NCBI GenBank assembly: GCA_021613335.1 | Contig: JAJTWR010000305.1 | Location: 933,501 to 997,500, forward strand | From: Whitmania pigra | Lineage: Eukaryota > Annelida > Clitellata > Hirudinida > Haemopidae | DNA length: 64,000 nt | Direction: 5' to 3' | Shown here: piece by piece, positions 48,268 through 60,206 of the stretch | Position numbering within the stretch: position 1 is the stretch's first letter | Layout: every line of letters starts with the position of its first letter | Notes under the pieces: generated by a model | Seen by the model: only the letters and a program-made list of their open reading frames with translations | What the model was told of the DNA's origin: nothing | Databases searched by the model: none | Translations under genes and position numbers: made by a program

Positions 48268-48400
48268 GTAAGGTCGCCGTAACTCGGTGCTGGCTGGAAG
48301 TCAGAAAGGTTGAGAACCGCTGAACTAGGACTCGTAATATTCGAGCATCTTGAAAAATCAGACTAGGGCTTATTTTCGGTGAAACACGGTATATATTGTA
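48268..48400. repeat. DNA-transposon-like remnant
   Basis: The stretches aaggttgagaaccgctga and gactagggcttattttcgg recall terminal parts of non-autonomous DNA transposons (hAT/MITE types) known from many animals. No terminal inverted repeats or target-site duplications could be established by eye. Confidence 0.3.
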
Positions 48401-48879
48401 CGAACATTATTATATAAATAAATGGTTTACATTTTCGAAATCAGCATGTTTAAATTGACTCAGCACTGGTTTTGGATATCAAGATATCCGGAAAAAGTTG
48501 TATTTTTGTTGTTGTTCAGTGTTATTAATCTAATCTCTATTTGATTGTGAACTCAAGGTTATATAATAAAATGAACATTTATTAAAAATAATTATTTACA
48601 ATAAATGTTGAGTTGATCTGATCTCTTTTTTAATCTCAGTCATTATCTAGGACTTTTTTTTCTTCAAAAAACCCATTGATCTATATTATTTAGAATCTTT
48701 GTTGATATATTACTGCGGCAAATCGGCAGCCGATAGTTTAAACGATATATATTGGATTTTTAAATGTCAGTTAAAAAGTATGTTCCATGTTTTGTCAACA
48801 TTATTTCAATGTTTTATATTTACTGTAATATATTGTAATCATGGTTGATCAAACTTCTAAAATTGGTGTTGCAGAACAT

Positions 48880-49715
48880 GATGGATAACAACCTGACAAG
48901 CAGCAGAGCTTCATAGGTCAGATGGCAACTACAATTGACAGGAATCTTCACGAAGAGCCAGAGTTAAATATGGGTCGCACTCCTCCTGGTCAGTTATTGA
49001 TGTTTCTTGTTACCACTGTTTCAATGTTTATATCTACTTTAATGATACGATATATTAATGCAATGGCCAGTTGATCAAACCTCTAAAACTGACATTATAG
49101 TCAACAAGAAGTCCTTCAGAGCTTGTCAAGCCAGCCGGGTTCTGCCAGTGGGAGCAAAAGAAAAAGAGCTAAAACTCCAGCTGCAGATAGCAACATCCAG
49201 CAAGCATCTCAAAGCTCTCAGGAGGCAACTGGAACTGGAAAAGTTAAAGTGCGAAAGAAGGCCTCTGCTAAGCGAAAGATTCCAACAAAACTCGATCAAG
49301 GACCAAGTCCTCATATGTCATTGACAGACAAGGAGTTAGTTTTGAGTTGACTATTTTTAGAGTTTAAACAACCTTATTTTATTTAAATTTTGTTAATCAT
49401 CTAACAATTTCATTTTTATTTTTTGTATTAAAACATTGATTGTAGATTAAAACATTGTTACAGGACACAAGAGCAGACATAGGAACCGAAGACGAAGAAA
49501 GTTAAAGGCAACTATCCTGAGCGAATGGATGTTTCATATAACACAACCCACTCTGAATATATTGTCTCTGAAGCAGAAAATAGATTCAGAGACCTGAATC
49601 TCCGCCCATGATCGGCTTCAACTCTATGTCTGGCTTGTCCAGTCCTGTACTGACCGTATCGACAGCGACATTATTGATCTTAGTGATGCTTCTGCTGGCC
49701 ATGACTAATTAATTG
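48880..49715 (+). pseudogene. Possible broken or uncharacterised gene with basic linker and terminal hydrophobic segment
   Basis: Blocks that look coding by composition: QMATTIDRNLHEEPELN (about 48920-48990); a basic, Ser/Gln-rich block with KRKRAKTPAADSN and KVKVRKKASAKRK ending HMSLTDKE (about 49110-49333); PERMDVSYNTTHSEYIVSEA (about 49518-49612); and, in a shifted frame, LTVSTATLLILVMLLLAM followed by a stop at about 49708. A basic linker, LTDKEL and a C-terminal membrane segment vaguely recall LEM-domain inner nuclear membrane proteins, but there is no recognisable LEM fold. Frame changes between blocks and the stop upstream of the first block suggest decay. Function unknown. Confidence 0.25.
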
Positions 49716-50145
49716 GCACCGGTATGCGAATGTGTTGCTACTCACTAGTTCGATCTCATAAACACATTTTAGAACTTAAACTGTGATCGTCATTTTTCTT
49801 CTCGTCTCTGCAACTTGAATTTGTTTTTAGCATATGTTTTCAGTGATAGTTTATTAAGCTTTGAGTCTGCAGCCAATTAAAAAATGGCTCAAGTGCAGAC
49901 TTCAACATTATTGGTGCCATAATTGACGGACTTTAGCGTTTCCATTATTATTTTCCTCATTACCATGTCAGAAAGTTATGATGTGTTTGTAAAACTTCTG
50001 CACTTGAATTGAATAAATCGATATAAAATGCAATTTTATGTGTCTCTGAATTTTAATTTCCCAAAACAACATGGTTAAAAAAAAACATTTGTTTGAATGT
50101 TTGAGTCGCACATGCATAAAATGGCTTCAACACTTTTAGTGGATG

Positions 50146-53100
50146 TTATAATGCCTTCCACCTGTATATGAAGACGTGTTTATTCCCCACTGCGGATAGA
50201 AAACGGGACGCGCCCTCTTCACAGCTGATCGTGCAGACGTCGGTCACCCCCTGGTCAGGTCCGACCAATCGTTGGTGATGGTAGCCGGTGCTGACGTTCC
50301 ATATATTAAGCTGCAATTATAAACCGAATCAAAACTTTCTGACGTGCCAACGGACTGGAACAGTTACTGATGAATCATTAAATTCCATCGAACAACCAGG
50401 ACCCTAAAGCTTATCGAAGTCTGATGAAAATGTCAAAGCTCACCGCTGCATTGTTGCCGTCACCGGCGCAAACAAATAATTGTTCTGCCCCTAATTCTGG
50501 GTGGGGGATGAGGGCAGTCCGGGTGAGGGTCTGCTGGGATGTTCCCCCGTTAAATGTCCGAACTCTATCGTAGGCCACCCTCTCGTAGTAGGAGGATGAG
50601 GACGACGAAGACGGAAGGAATGGTGTAACTGACCCAGGGGGTTTCTGGGTCAAGACGAGGTTGTTTACCTGAGTAATGGAATTGAAATTAATTAATTATT
50701 TTATTGCCGTTGACGAGTTGAGTGAAAGACTGGTCGTAAGTAGAATGTCATCGTAATCATAATCGCTCACCTCGTGCCTGACGATGGGGTTTTGCTGGGT
50801 GGGACGATAGGATGCGAGAACGTGACCCGTGGTCTCCTCCCGACACAGGCTCATCAGGACGCCTGCAGTTACGAAGATCGCAATAACAATGCAGACGGCT
50901 GCCACGATGGCATAACTATGACGACGGTCGTGATGACATCGTAGCTATGCTACGCGCACAAAGTAGAGGCAGGTAGATAGATGCCCATAAGGTGAACTAA
51001 TATTTGCATGATGATGTAATTATCATAAATGTGCTACTACTATCATAAGCTATTGATGCACTGTTATAAGCTGTTAATGTGTACAAGGAGGACACAAACT
51101 GTCGTTGCTGAGAAAATGTGTGACGAAGGTGTTGTCGTTGTTGTTTTGTTCCAGGAATAGAGACCTATCCAGCTGTCCTACGAGGAGTCCGCCGGGTCTG
51201 CAAGGGGGGGGAGCAGAAAATGAAAACAAGGATGTTTTAGCTTCGTGATGATTATGGCAATGATGATGATGTTGCAATGGCAATTGAGGATGAATTAAAC
51301 CTGACTCAGTTCTATGAATACACAAAATATTCAAATCACTTTTTTCTAGGCATTCTCATGCTTTCAAATATAGGTCCATTCTAGCTTCAAAAATTGCATT
51401 TCACATTTGAGAGCCATTCACATACCCTGGGGAACTTGAAATAAACCTTGGCACATATCTCAGGGAAACGATCGATTTCGGGTTGTGGGCCTGGGGCAGA
51501 AGAGAGGCCACGTGCTCCCTCGTGTCCCTGATGTCGAAGAGGAGGACTTCCCCTGACTGGGTGCCTATGAAAAAGTGCTTGAGATTGTCTTGGCTCCACG
51601 TGCAAGACCAGACAGGACTCGAGCAGGTGAAGCTGTTAATGTATGCGTATGTTAATGAGGTTCTGCTAAATAGAGTTGTAAATATTCAATTACAAGGCGA
51701 TGCCATTAGCATAATTAATTCCTGGCAGAAGTAATTAACGTCGAGTCGAGGGAAATTACTATTACTACTAGTTACAGCAAGTAATTAGTATTAAATTACA
51801 ATTATCTTGAAATTAATAGCTGTTAAAATCTAAAATAATCTAAAATAATAATAATAATAATAATAATAACAACAATAATAGCAACAACCAAAACTTCACA
51901 TCCCAACCTTTGAACTACCTCAAGACTGTCCATGCTGGTGATCTTGACCGTCTTGTCCACAGCGCAACTCAGCAATAGGGACGTGTCCAGGGTGGGGTGG
52001 AAGCTGAGGTCGCGGATTTGTTTCGAGTGCATGGGGACGTACTGGAAGGTCTTTAAGTCCACGGTGCTGAGCTGGATGGGGGTGGAAGGGTTGGGATTGA
52101 AAATTATCATTGTTATTACTAATATGATTATTACCATTATTATTGTTGTTGTTATTATTACCATTATTATTGGTGTTGATGTTATTATTAGCATTAGTAT
52201 TATTTTTATTATTATTACTACTACTACTACAAGTCAATTGAAATGTTGTGGCTTGAGTACATTGAGGAAATGAAATTCATGTTTTACAAGCATCTTTTTA
52301 CTAAGTTTCAGGACAATTTGAGAGACAAGGTCAGATTTGAACCCTCTGCACATCACTTCCACACGAGGCAAAATGAACAACAATAACAATAATAATAGTT
52401 GTAAAGTATAATGATACTATAACTATTTAATAATCACCAACAATAACTGAGCTAATTATATTATTAAACTATTAATAAAACTACAACACTAAAACATCGC
52501 AAGAACCTTCCTGACTCCGAAGCCGGGATAGAGGGGTGACGAGCTGGCCTGAGATGCACACAGATACATCTTCGCACTGTTGTATGCCAAGGCTCTGCAA
52601 CCTCCGACCTGAATAATAATAATAATAATAATAAACAATGTTTAATAAATTGAATCATTGATAAATGCTTTTATTAAGTATTATAGTATTATAATACTAA
52701 ATGTAAATACTAAAATTTAATTAGGGCTTAATTATCTGACTGAGTAATTTGCTTCACACTCAATTGACGCCATACTAATACGAGTATGTTGCTAACGTGC
52801 GGACATGTTTCTTGCAACTGACGACGATAATCAAGTCACCTCCCACGGCAACAAGTAATCATCATCATCACCACCTCATTGGCAATCACTATCAATACCT
52901 AGTCATCATTATCAACGTCGAAAATTTCACCAAGAAATTCGCAAACAGTCCAAAGCAGATTTGTTATTTTTAATGTCGCAGTTAATCGCTCGTAAAGAAA
53001 AATTTTAAAAAAGAAGATTTGAGATGAAATTAGATAATAAATAATAAAGCCATTGGTTATAATAAATAATAAAGTCATTGGTTATAATAAATAATAAAGT

Positions 53101-56100
53101 CATTGGTTATAATAATTAATAAAGCCATTGGTTATAATAAATCATAAAGTCATTGGTTATAATTATAATAAAGACATTAGTTATAATAAATAATAAAGTC
53201 ATTGGTTATAATAAATAATAAAGCCATTGGTTACGTCGATGGTGAAGGTCTTCTCGATCTCGTAGCGACCGGACTTTCCGTGAGACGGATCCTGGGTGAA
53301 AGAGTCCATGGCAGCCTGTCTAACTGTAGCCTGGGTCAACTCCCTGGGTCAAGGGTTTTAAGGGGTCATTGGAATCATCATCAATTAATCAATAATTAAT
53401 CAGTTAACTAATATTACTTTTTATACACGTGTGTGTGAAACATTGCTAAATTTTTTTAAATTATGTTAATAACTTATATTGTTTAAAATGTTATTACATG
53501 CCTTTGAATAATTATCTTCTTGCTAATAATAAAATATAACTAGCATAAAAAACTTCAGAAGCAAATTATTAACAAATTAAAATCATTTCAATCACCACGA
53601 TAAAACTAAACTAACTGACACTAACAAACTCCATTGGCATGATCTGCTGCTAATTATCATAGCACATTATAATATTATAATCATCATGTCGACCCCGCCC
53701 CTAACCTCTGGGCTGCCAGTTCTTTCTTGAGGACATTGCAGTTGTCTTCCGTCTGCTGCCACTTGAAGACCATGAGACCGAGATCGAGTTCCATCCTCCT
53801 GCGTGCGACCCTTTCTTCCTCCAGCTCCTTCTTCAGTCGTTCCACCTCTGTATTGTCGACGGCCTGCGAACGAACGAACGAGAGAATGAAGGAATGACGA
53901 CGGAAATTAAGAAACAGGTTAGCCTTCGTTCGTTAGTTAGTTTCGATTGGTCGATCGGTGCGGCACACGATGGTGATGATGATGTGTTGAGGTCGATTTT
54001 AAAGTAATCATAATAAGACTCATCGTGTTTGACTTTATTACTTTACATCTGCTGTTCATTTTTAGCATTCAGAGAATAAATCACTCTCGTTAGTAGAAAA
54101 GTCGTTAAGAAAAATCGTTGCATTAACATTCAAGAAACTCTATTTATAATAATTTTAGAACAATGGCAAAGGAATATGCAGTGGTAAAACATCGCAATCA
54201 CAACCATCCAACCAACCATGAGCTTGCGGACGTATATGCACCTGATGTCCTTCTTGGAAGCCTTGGCATTGCATTGCGGACAGGTGCTCTTCATCTGAGA
54301 GTCCAGCCACTTCTCGATACACCTGTCGGACGACGAACGGGTCCAACGGAACTTAGTTAACTTGGTGTTTTGAATTTATTTAAATTATAATTTATTAAAT
54401 GTATTTAAATTAAGTAGTTAATCACTTATTATTTTTAATTCAATTTCAATAATCAATTAAAATTTTTAAATTTAAAAAAATCAATCAATTAATCAGTTAA
54501 TCAATCAACTTAAAAACGAGTTTAAAGGTTGCAGTTTTTAAAATCGAAGACGGTCTGCGTCGTCATCGGGAATCAATCACTCACTCCTTCCCGAACAGAT
54601 GGCCACACTTGAGGCAGACGAGTCTGTGTTTCCCAGCGGTTGTCCACTGCTCGTAACATATCGTGCAGAACTGAAGGTAAAGAAAAATAAAGATAGAAAC
54701 GTGATTTTAACATATTAATTGTTAAAAGAATTCAAAACATCGATCAAATGATGGAAATTGATTAATTAATTTGATAAGTAATAAAAAACAAGTTATAATT
54801 AATTAATTAAACAAAAGAGTCGACGTCTACAGAATCTGCAACTTTGTGAGTGCTTTGCCAATTAAGATGAATCTCGTCTGCTCTTCATATTATGAAACCA
54901 TTTAACTGCTAACTTTAACTTCATTTGTCTGGCTTCGATAAGCTCTTTAATAAGTACTTAAAGTACTTAACAACAAAATTATTTAACGCCATCAATTAAT
55001 GACGCAAGCATACCAAAACGTTTGAAACTCATATGACCTCGACGGTGATGAATATAAACAGTTCGACAGGTGCAACAAAAACTCGAAACAAAAATTCACC
55101 TCGCTCTCGTCGACAGTTTCGTCCAGCTTTTTGTCGGGACTCTTCTTCTTGACGGAAGAATGCGAAGGCAACTGGAAGTCCGCCTGGGAATTTTCGACCA
55201 ATGACGGGGCTTGGGGAAGGAGCCGATCCACGTTAGGACGGCCCACGGTCGGAGAGGGCAAATCCCTGAGTTGGGTGAGGTCGTTCGTGACGTCTGCTTG
55301 GATCGCGTTCGGCAAGATTTCCGTGGCGGCTTCGACTTCTTCGACGGAAGAATTAGAACTGATCTCCATGACGGACTCGGCGTTCTGTTCCTCGTCGTTG
55401 TCACTGATGGCCATAGGGATTGGTTCTAGTGTTTTGAATATTGCAGTAAATAAATAAATAAATAATTAATAAATGTCAATCAATAAGTCAGTTAATCCTA
55501 AGGTGTTTAATTAAATGTTATTCAGTGTATAAGTATGCAAAAAAACATAAATTACGAAGTGACATGGTTTTAAAGAAACTGCTGCAAATTGAATGAAACC
55601 TGTGGCAACTTTATGGCTGCTAACCAACACCTACGAATCTATTTTTACAATTATCACCATTCCCTATCACTAACAATGTTACAACATTATTGACAAAATG
55701 AATAGTAAATAATTCAATAATTCATGTAATCATCATCTTCGTCATTATCATCATCGTCCATGTAGTCACTGACCTTCACCCCAAGCAACCCCAACGAAAG
55801 TCTCATCACCATTGGTCTGCAAACCCTCCTCAATTGGATTCAGGGTGGCCACCCCGATAACCCTTGCGTTCGAGGTACCGGCAGCATTAGAACGTAATGT
55901 GCGATGGTTCCTTTGAATGCCGGAGTTTTGTCGAGAACTTGAAGCCCGAGATCTTAGCCTGGTTGGTCGTCTGTCGGCTGCGGATTCTCCTAACGAATTA
56001 TCGACAGATTTTATTTTAGTCTTTTAATGGCTTTTTAAGTGTAATGTAAAGTCGAAGTGGTCGATCAATTAAATTTGTTAAGGGCACTCAAAAATTGTAG

Positions 56101-56356
56101 ACGTTTTTTGTTATAAAAACTGACATTTATATGTTTCACCACAATTTGGTCATAAAATAAAAAGGCAATAAATTTACAAGTGCAAGAATCTCTGAATCTT
56201 ACTGTCAAATCCATTGGTTCTGGCACTGCCTGACTGTTCTCCCTGAGTCAGACTGACTTCACTGGCAATGCTACAATTGCTAACGGTATTAGAATCTTGC
56301 AGGGTTTCCAACTGCTGAGACAAAGCCCTCAATCTGGTCATTCGCCTGCCACTCAT
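50146..56356 (-). CDS. RFWD3: E3 ubiquitin ligase RFWD3 (RING and WD40)
   Basis: RFWD3 (FANCW) ubiquitinates RPA and RAD51 during interstrand-crosslink repair. Fourteen minus-strand exons: 56203-56356, 55774-55989, 55100-55425, 54585-54670, 54232-54322, 53706-53863, 53235-53343, 52507-52608, 51908-52071, 51426-51617, 51085-51197, 50771-50862, 50444-50668, 50146-50310. Total 730 aa (human 774), all phases consistent. An acidic Ser-rich N-terminus is followed by the RING ([36 protein letters not shown]), a coiled coil ([18 protein letters not shown]) and the WD40 part ([50 protein letters not shown], ending [10 protein letters not shown]). These match human RFWD3 blocks such as YIPMHGKQIRGLAF and HIYKWE. 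The first two exons were joined by phase and composition and are the least certain part. Confidence 0.93.
53028..53232. repeat. Minisatellite, 27-28 base unit, about 7-8 copies
   Basis: The unit aaagtcattggttataat plus aaataat repeats with aaagcc/aaagtc variants. The last copy runs to within a few bases of RFWD3 exon 53235-53343, on its donor side. Confidence 0.92.
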
Positions 56357-57371
56357 CAGTTCCTTGTTCAGACTTCCTTAAAGCTCGTATTTCGAAGATT
56401 TCACGACTCGTTCGAGTATATCGTTAACATCCGTTTATCCGAAAAATTATTGATGCAAAGAAATAAATTACATGTTATGTAAACTGCAGTTTCATCGCAA
56501 ATTTGAATTTTGCGAACGCAGCATTTTCGATAAAACGATGGAATTGAAAATAAATAACCAGAAGAAAAGCTTTTAATTCGACAGACGCAAAAATGTTTAT
56601 AAATAATCAATACAATCAAAGGCGGTCCTCGTTTCGAAAGATGAATCAAATAACACCGACGTAACCGTTTAAAAGTTTTTGTTTATTTTTAAATTTGCGC
56701 CGAGATGTGACGATGTGAAAATGAAAAAGATTATTCATTCTTAAATGGTATATTTACATTGCAAATAATAAAATTGTTACAGCATTTTACAAATTATTTA
56801 AAAAAATTTGCACAGTTTAACTTCGAAAGTTTCGCCTTATTCACGCCTATAAAGTGTGCCAATTGACAGATTGCATTGTAAAAATGCATTTATTTGAATT
56901 GATTGAGCTTCTAATGGTAATGGAAATTCATTTTGTTATTTCAGGGCTGTCAACTTTTAGCAAGAAAGTAATCCATTGATCGGGATAAACTTCTTTATAA
57001 ACCTTTGCTTCGTCAACAACTATCCACCATCACATCTGCAGAAACGTGGGGAAAGCACCAAATGAGATTGTTGATGCGATTACTATTCTATTACTGTTGA
57101 TACTGAGCTAAAATTTGCCCGTTTGTTAACTTTTACTTTTTTATTTTTTAAATATTAATTAAACAGAATTTATAGCATATGAAATATGTATTATCAAAAT
57201 AAAAATTATTCAAAAATGATTTATTGATGATACATATTTTTTAAAACAATAAAAAGTTTATTGAATAGTTGATAAACTATAATATTTACAGTCTTCTACT
57301 AGAAAGAGTTGAATAATAGCATTAAAGTTTAAAGATATCTGAATTTAATAAATACGACACAACAATATTAA
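56357..57371. promoter_or_regulatory. Divergent region between RFWD3 and HECT gene 2
   Basis: About 1 kb of AT-rich DNA between opposing start codons. It must hold the RFWD3 5' UTR/promoter and whatever drives HECT gene 2. I recognise no repeat or exon in it. Confidence 0.4.
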
Positions 57372-60206
57372 ATGGCAATGGCAAAAGTTGAAGTAGATGT
57401 CAAAGGAGTTGCTTCACATTTTTTGGAAAGCTTAAAGATTTGTTCTACGAAGGAGGTTGAATTGTGGGTGGGTTTGGCAGACACTAAGATTTTGGAGGCA
57501 ACGCTCGAAATCATCGATGCCATATTAAATAATTTTCCGAAGAACGAAATGGTTCCTCATAATATACTCTATGCAATCATATGTATGTTGAAATGGAACA
57601 GGCCGTCTTCAGAAGATAATAAGTTATCGATTTTGAATGTATTAAATGGCATCAATCAGTCCCACACCCTTTCGAGAAATTCACTCGTACAACTGGGTGT
57701 AGCAAGTATTCTAGCCTCGAATATGAAGTTAGAAGCTGAACTCCAAATGGGCGATTACGCGTTCCATTCCAGGTCCGGAAAAGAAAATTTTATATTTTCG
57801 GTTCACATCATTGCCGTGTTCATTCCAGCAGTTACTAATCCATCCTACAACAATATCACCGCTAGTTCCAAAGATATTATGCTCAAAGGACCCCGACTGA
57901 AGTCGCGTAATTGTGATTACGTGGAGTTGCTAAAAAATGTTGCAGAAGTCATTTTTCCAACTTTGTTCAACATTTGTCAGAATCAGAAATGCAGCACAGA
58001 ATACCATCTTCTTTTATTGAAATTTATATTTTGGTCACATAAAATTAATATAGCAGAATTGGTGCCAGTCAAGGAAATTCTCAGATTTTCAAAGAATCTG
58101 ATAAATGAAAATCCCTTTTGTAGGGATAACATTGCCGTAGGCCTCGCAATTATCAATGCACTGCGCCATCGTAATTTTGAATGGTTAGTACATGAAAATG
58201 TTGGCAAATGTCTGAAAGAAAGACATTCATCTATTATTATGTGGTCCAAAGAAACACGGTATGAATGGATTAATCAAATGTATGCATATCTAGCAACAAG
58301 TTGGATCAGCATTAGCACTCTCTATAAAGCGAAATTTAGTGATGAATGTTTGGCTTCACAAATTACTGACATAAACTCCGTGCTAGACTTTATTATGCCA
58401 ACTGCAAAATATGAAATTGCATCGGACATGAACACCGGTTACCAATATCTCAGAAATTTCTTAAGGGTCATTTTAAAAATGCCTGACTCATCACTAAATC
58501 TGAACTCCGACGGTATTAAGAGATTTGACGTTTTAGTCACAAAAGTTATAAAAACCTTGGATGCCATCCTCATCCGTTACAATTTTTTTAATATTTACTC
58601 TGACCTCGGCGACATAGAGGAATATCAGCAAGTCCCTAAAACTCCCATGGACATTCAATTGGAGCTGTGCAGGTCAGCAGCTTTTGACAGAGTGCTCGGA
58701 TCGTCAAAATCTCCGAGAGAGCTGAGAAGGAATCCGCTGGTAAGGACTTTGAGGCTGTTGTCAATCCTCTACGAGGTAAATGAAAACTGGGGAGTCTTGT
58801 TTTGTGGCCTGTCGAGAGAAAGACTAATTGACAGGAATCGATTCGTTAGCGAAGTTCTAGAAGATAGTATGAATAATGCAGGAGAAAATGTGAAATATAG
58901 ATGGGTGGTTCGGAAATATATCTATAACTTCACCTTAAAATACCCATTTCTCATATCGTTTAAACACCGTCAATTTTTCTATACAGACATTTTAGCCTAC
59001 CTCAAGGACTCTACTCCTACATATGCCTTTTACAAATTGCCAAGAAAAAGTACACTCAATTATATTGCCGACAATTTTAAGCATATGGTCCAGAAATCAA
59101 AATATATTTGGGATTTTACTTTTAAGGGAGAAAAAGGCTATGGTGATGGGCCAACTAAAGAATTCTACTCAGAATTTTCCCGCGATTGTCAGAGATTTGA
59201 TAGAGGCCTGTGGTCCGGGTCACCGGGCGAAATTATTGATAAAGTTTCTTATGTAAATTCGGAGAATGGATTATTTCCAACGCCAAAACATCCGAATGAT
59301 CCAAAAACAAATTCTTGTCTAACAGCTATTGGAGTGATATTGGCCAAATCTGTAAAGGATAAATGTCTGCTGAACATCAGTTTCTCAAACACTTTCTACA
59401 AATGTTTGTTCAAGAAAAATTTGGATGCCCAACAACTCTCGCTTATCGATATCAAAGATGTAATGCCATCCATTTTTAAATTTGTAGAAAGTCTTGTGGA
59501 TGCATTGAGACAGAAAAGCATCATAGAGAATGATAATTCTCTTACGACAGATGAACAAAATGAGGCTATTAGCAATTTAACTTGTGACGGATGTCCCTTC
59601 GAAGATCTCTGTATCAACTTTACCCTTCCTGGCCATCCAGACGTTGAAATGAAGGAAGGTGGAAGAGACACGTTCTTAAATATCGACAACGTTGAAGAGT
59701 ATCTGAAACTGCTTGTTTGGTGGCTATTATACAAGAACCCTCAAGAAAGCATTAAACAAATACAGATAGGATTCAAAAAAATTCTAGATATAAATCTGCA
59801 ATATTTCAATCCCCACGAATATGAAGTTATTTTCTGCGGTTTGACGACAGAACAGTGGACTGTGGATTATCTGAAAACGAATTGCCTCACTGAATGCGTG
59901 ATCTCAAAAAAGCCTGTCGTCCAATACTTTTTCGAAGTCCTCTCTTCGTTATCGGAGAGCGACAAGAGAAACTTTTTACAATTTGTTACGAGTTCGTCAA
60001 GATTGCCCGTTGGGGGTTTGGCTGCCCTGAGTCCAAAACTCACCATCCGTCGCAGTAGGTTTGATGGAAACCCTGACGACTATCTGCCATTATCATCGAC
60101 TTGTTTTAACACCATAATGATTGCGGAGTACAGCAGCAAAGAGAAACTCGAAGGAAAACTTCTCCTGGCCATTAGAGAAGGGAGGGATTATTTCAATTAT
60201 TGTTAA
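57372..60206 (+). CDS. Intronless TRIP12-type HECT E3 ubiquitin ligase, gene 2
   Basis: A single open frame of 944 codons, paralogous to 44707-47649 over its whole length. HECT blocks: FKGEKGYGDGPTKEFYSEFS, GLFPTPK, INISFSNTFYKCL, CPFEDLCINFTLP, QFVTSSSRLPVGGLAALSP and a C-terminus KLLLAIREGRDYF. The catalytic Cys is C911 in LPLSSTCFNTI. The region from about residue 430 onward is very similar to gene 1, while the first 400 residues have drifted far and gene 1 has an extra N-terminal ~40 residues. No WWE domain is seen. The substrate is unknown; the TRIP12 relationship suggests nuclear substrates, but that is inference. The alternate ATG two codons downstream (MAMAK) cannot be excluded as the start. 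Confidence 0.85.
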   Translation: MAMAKVEVDVKGVASHFLESLKICSTKEVELWVGLADTKILEATLEIIDAILNNFPKNEMVPHNILYAIICMLKWNRPSSEDNKLSILNVLNGINQSHTLSRNSLVQLGVASILASNMKLEAELQMGDYAFHSRSGKENFIFSVHIIAVFIPAVTNPSYNNITASSKDIMLKGPRLKSRNCDYVELLKNVAEVIFPTLFNICQNQKCSTEYHLLLLKFIFWSHKINIAELVPVKEILRFSKNLINENPFCRDNIAVGLAIINALRHRNFEWLVHENVGKCLKERHSSIIMWSKETRYEWINQMYAYLATSWISISTLYKAKFSDECLASQITDINSVLDFIMPTAKYEIASDMNTGYQYLRNFLRVILKMPDSSLNLNSDGIKRFDVLVTKVIKTLDAILIRYNFFNIYSDLGDIEEYQQVPKTPMDIQLELCRSAAFDRVLGSSKSPRELRRNPLVRTLRLLSILYEVNENWGVLFCGLSRERLIDRNRFVSEVLEDSMNNAGENVKYRWVVRKYIYNFTLKYPFLISFKHRQFFYTDILAYLKDSTPTYAFYKLPRKSTLNYIADNFKHMVQKSKYIWDFTFKGEKGYGDGPTKEFYSEFSRDCQRFDRGLWSGSPGEIIDKVSYVNSENGLFPTPKHPNDPKTNSCLTAIGVILAKSVKDKCLLNISFSNTFYKCLFKKNLDAQQLSLIDIKDVMPSIFKFVESLVDALRQKSIIENDNSLTTDEQNEAISNLTCDGCPFEDLCINFTLPGHPDVEMKEGGRDTFLNIDNVEEYLKLLVWWLLYKNPQESIKQIQIGFKKILDINLQYFNPHEYEVIFCGLTTEQWTVDYLKTNCLTECVISKKPVVQYFFEVLSSLSESDKRNFLQFVTSSSRLPVGGLAALSPKLTIRRSRFDGNPDDYLPLSSTCFNTIMIAEYSSKEKLEGKLLLAIREGRDYFNYC

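Larger units (their letters stand above)
47650..50145. other. Intergenic region, HECT gene 1 to RFWD3 3' end
   Basis: Holds the second LINE-derived repeat (47915-48099), a possible DNA-transposon remnant (48268-48400), a possible broken gene (about 48880-49715) with two similar intron-like segments, and the RFWD3 3' flank. TTTATT at 49850-49855 could be the RFWD3 polyadenylation signal on the minus strand, though it is about 290 bases away. Confidence 0.45.
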
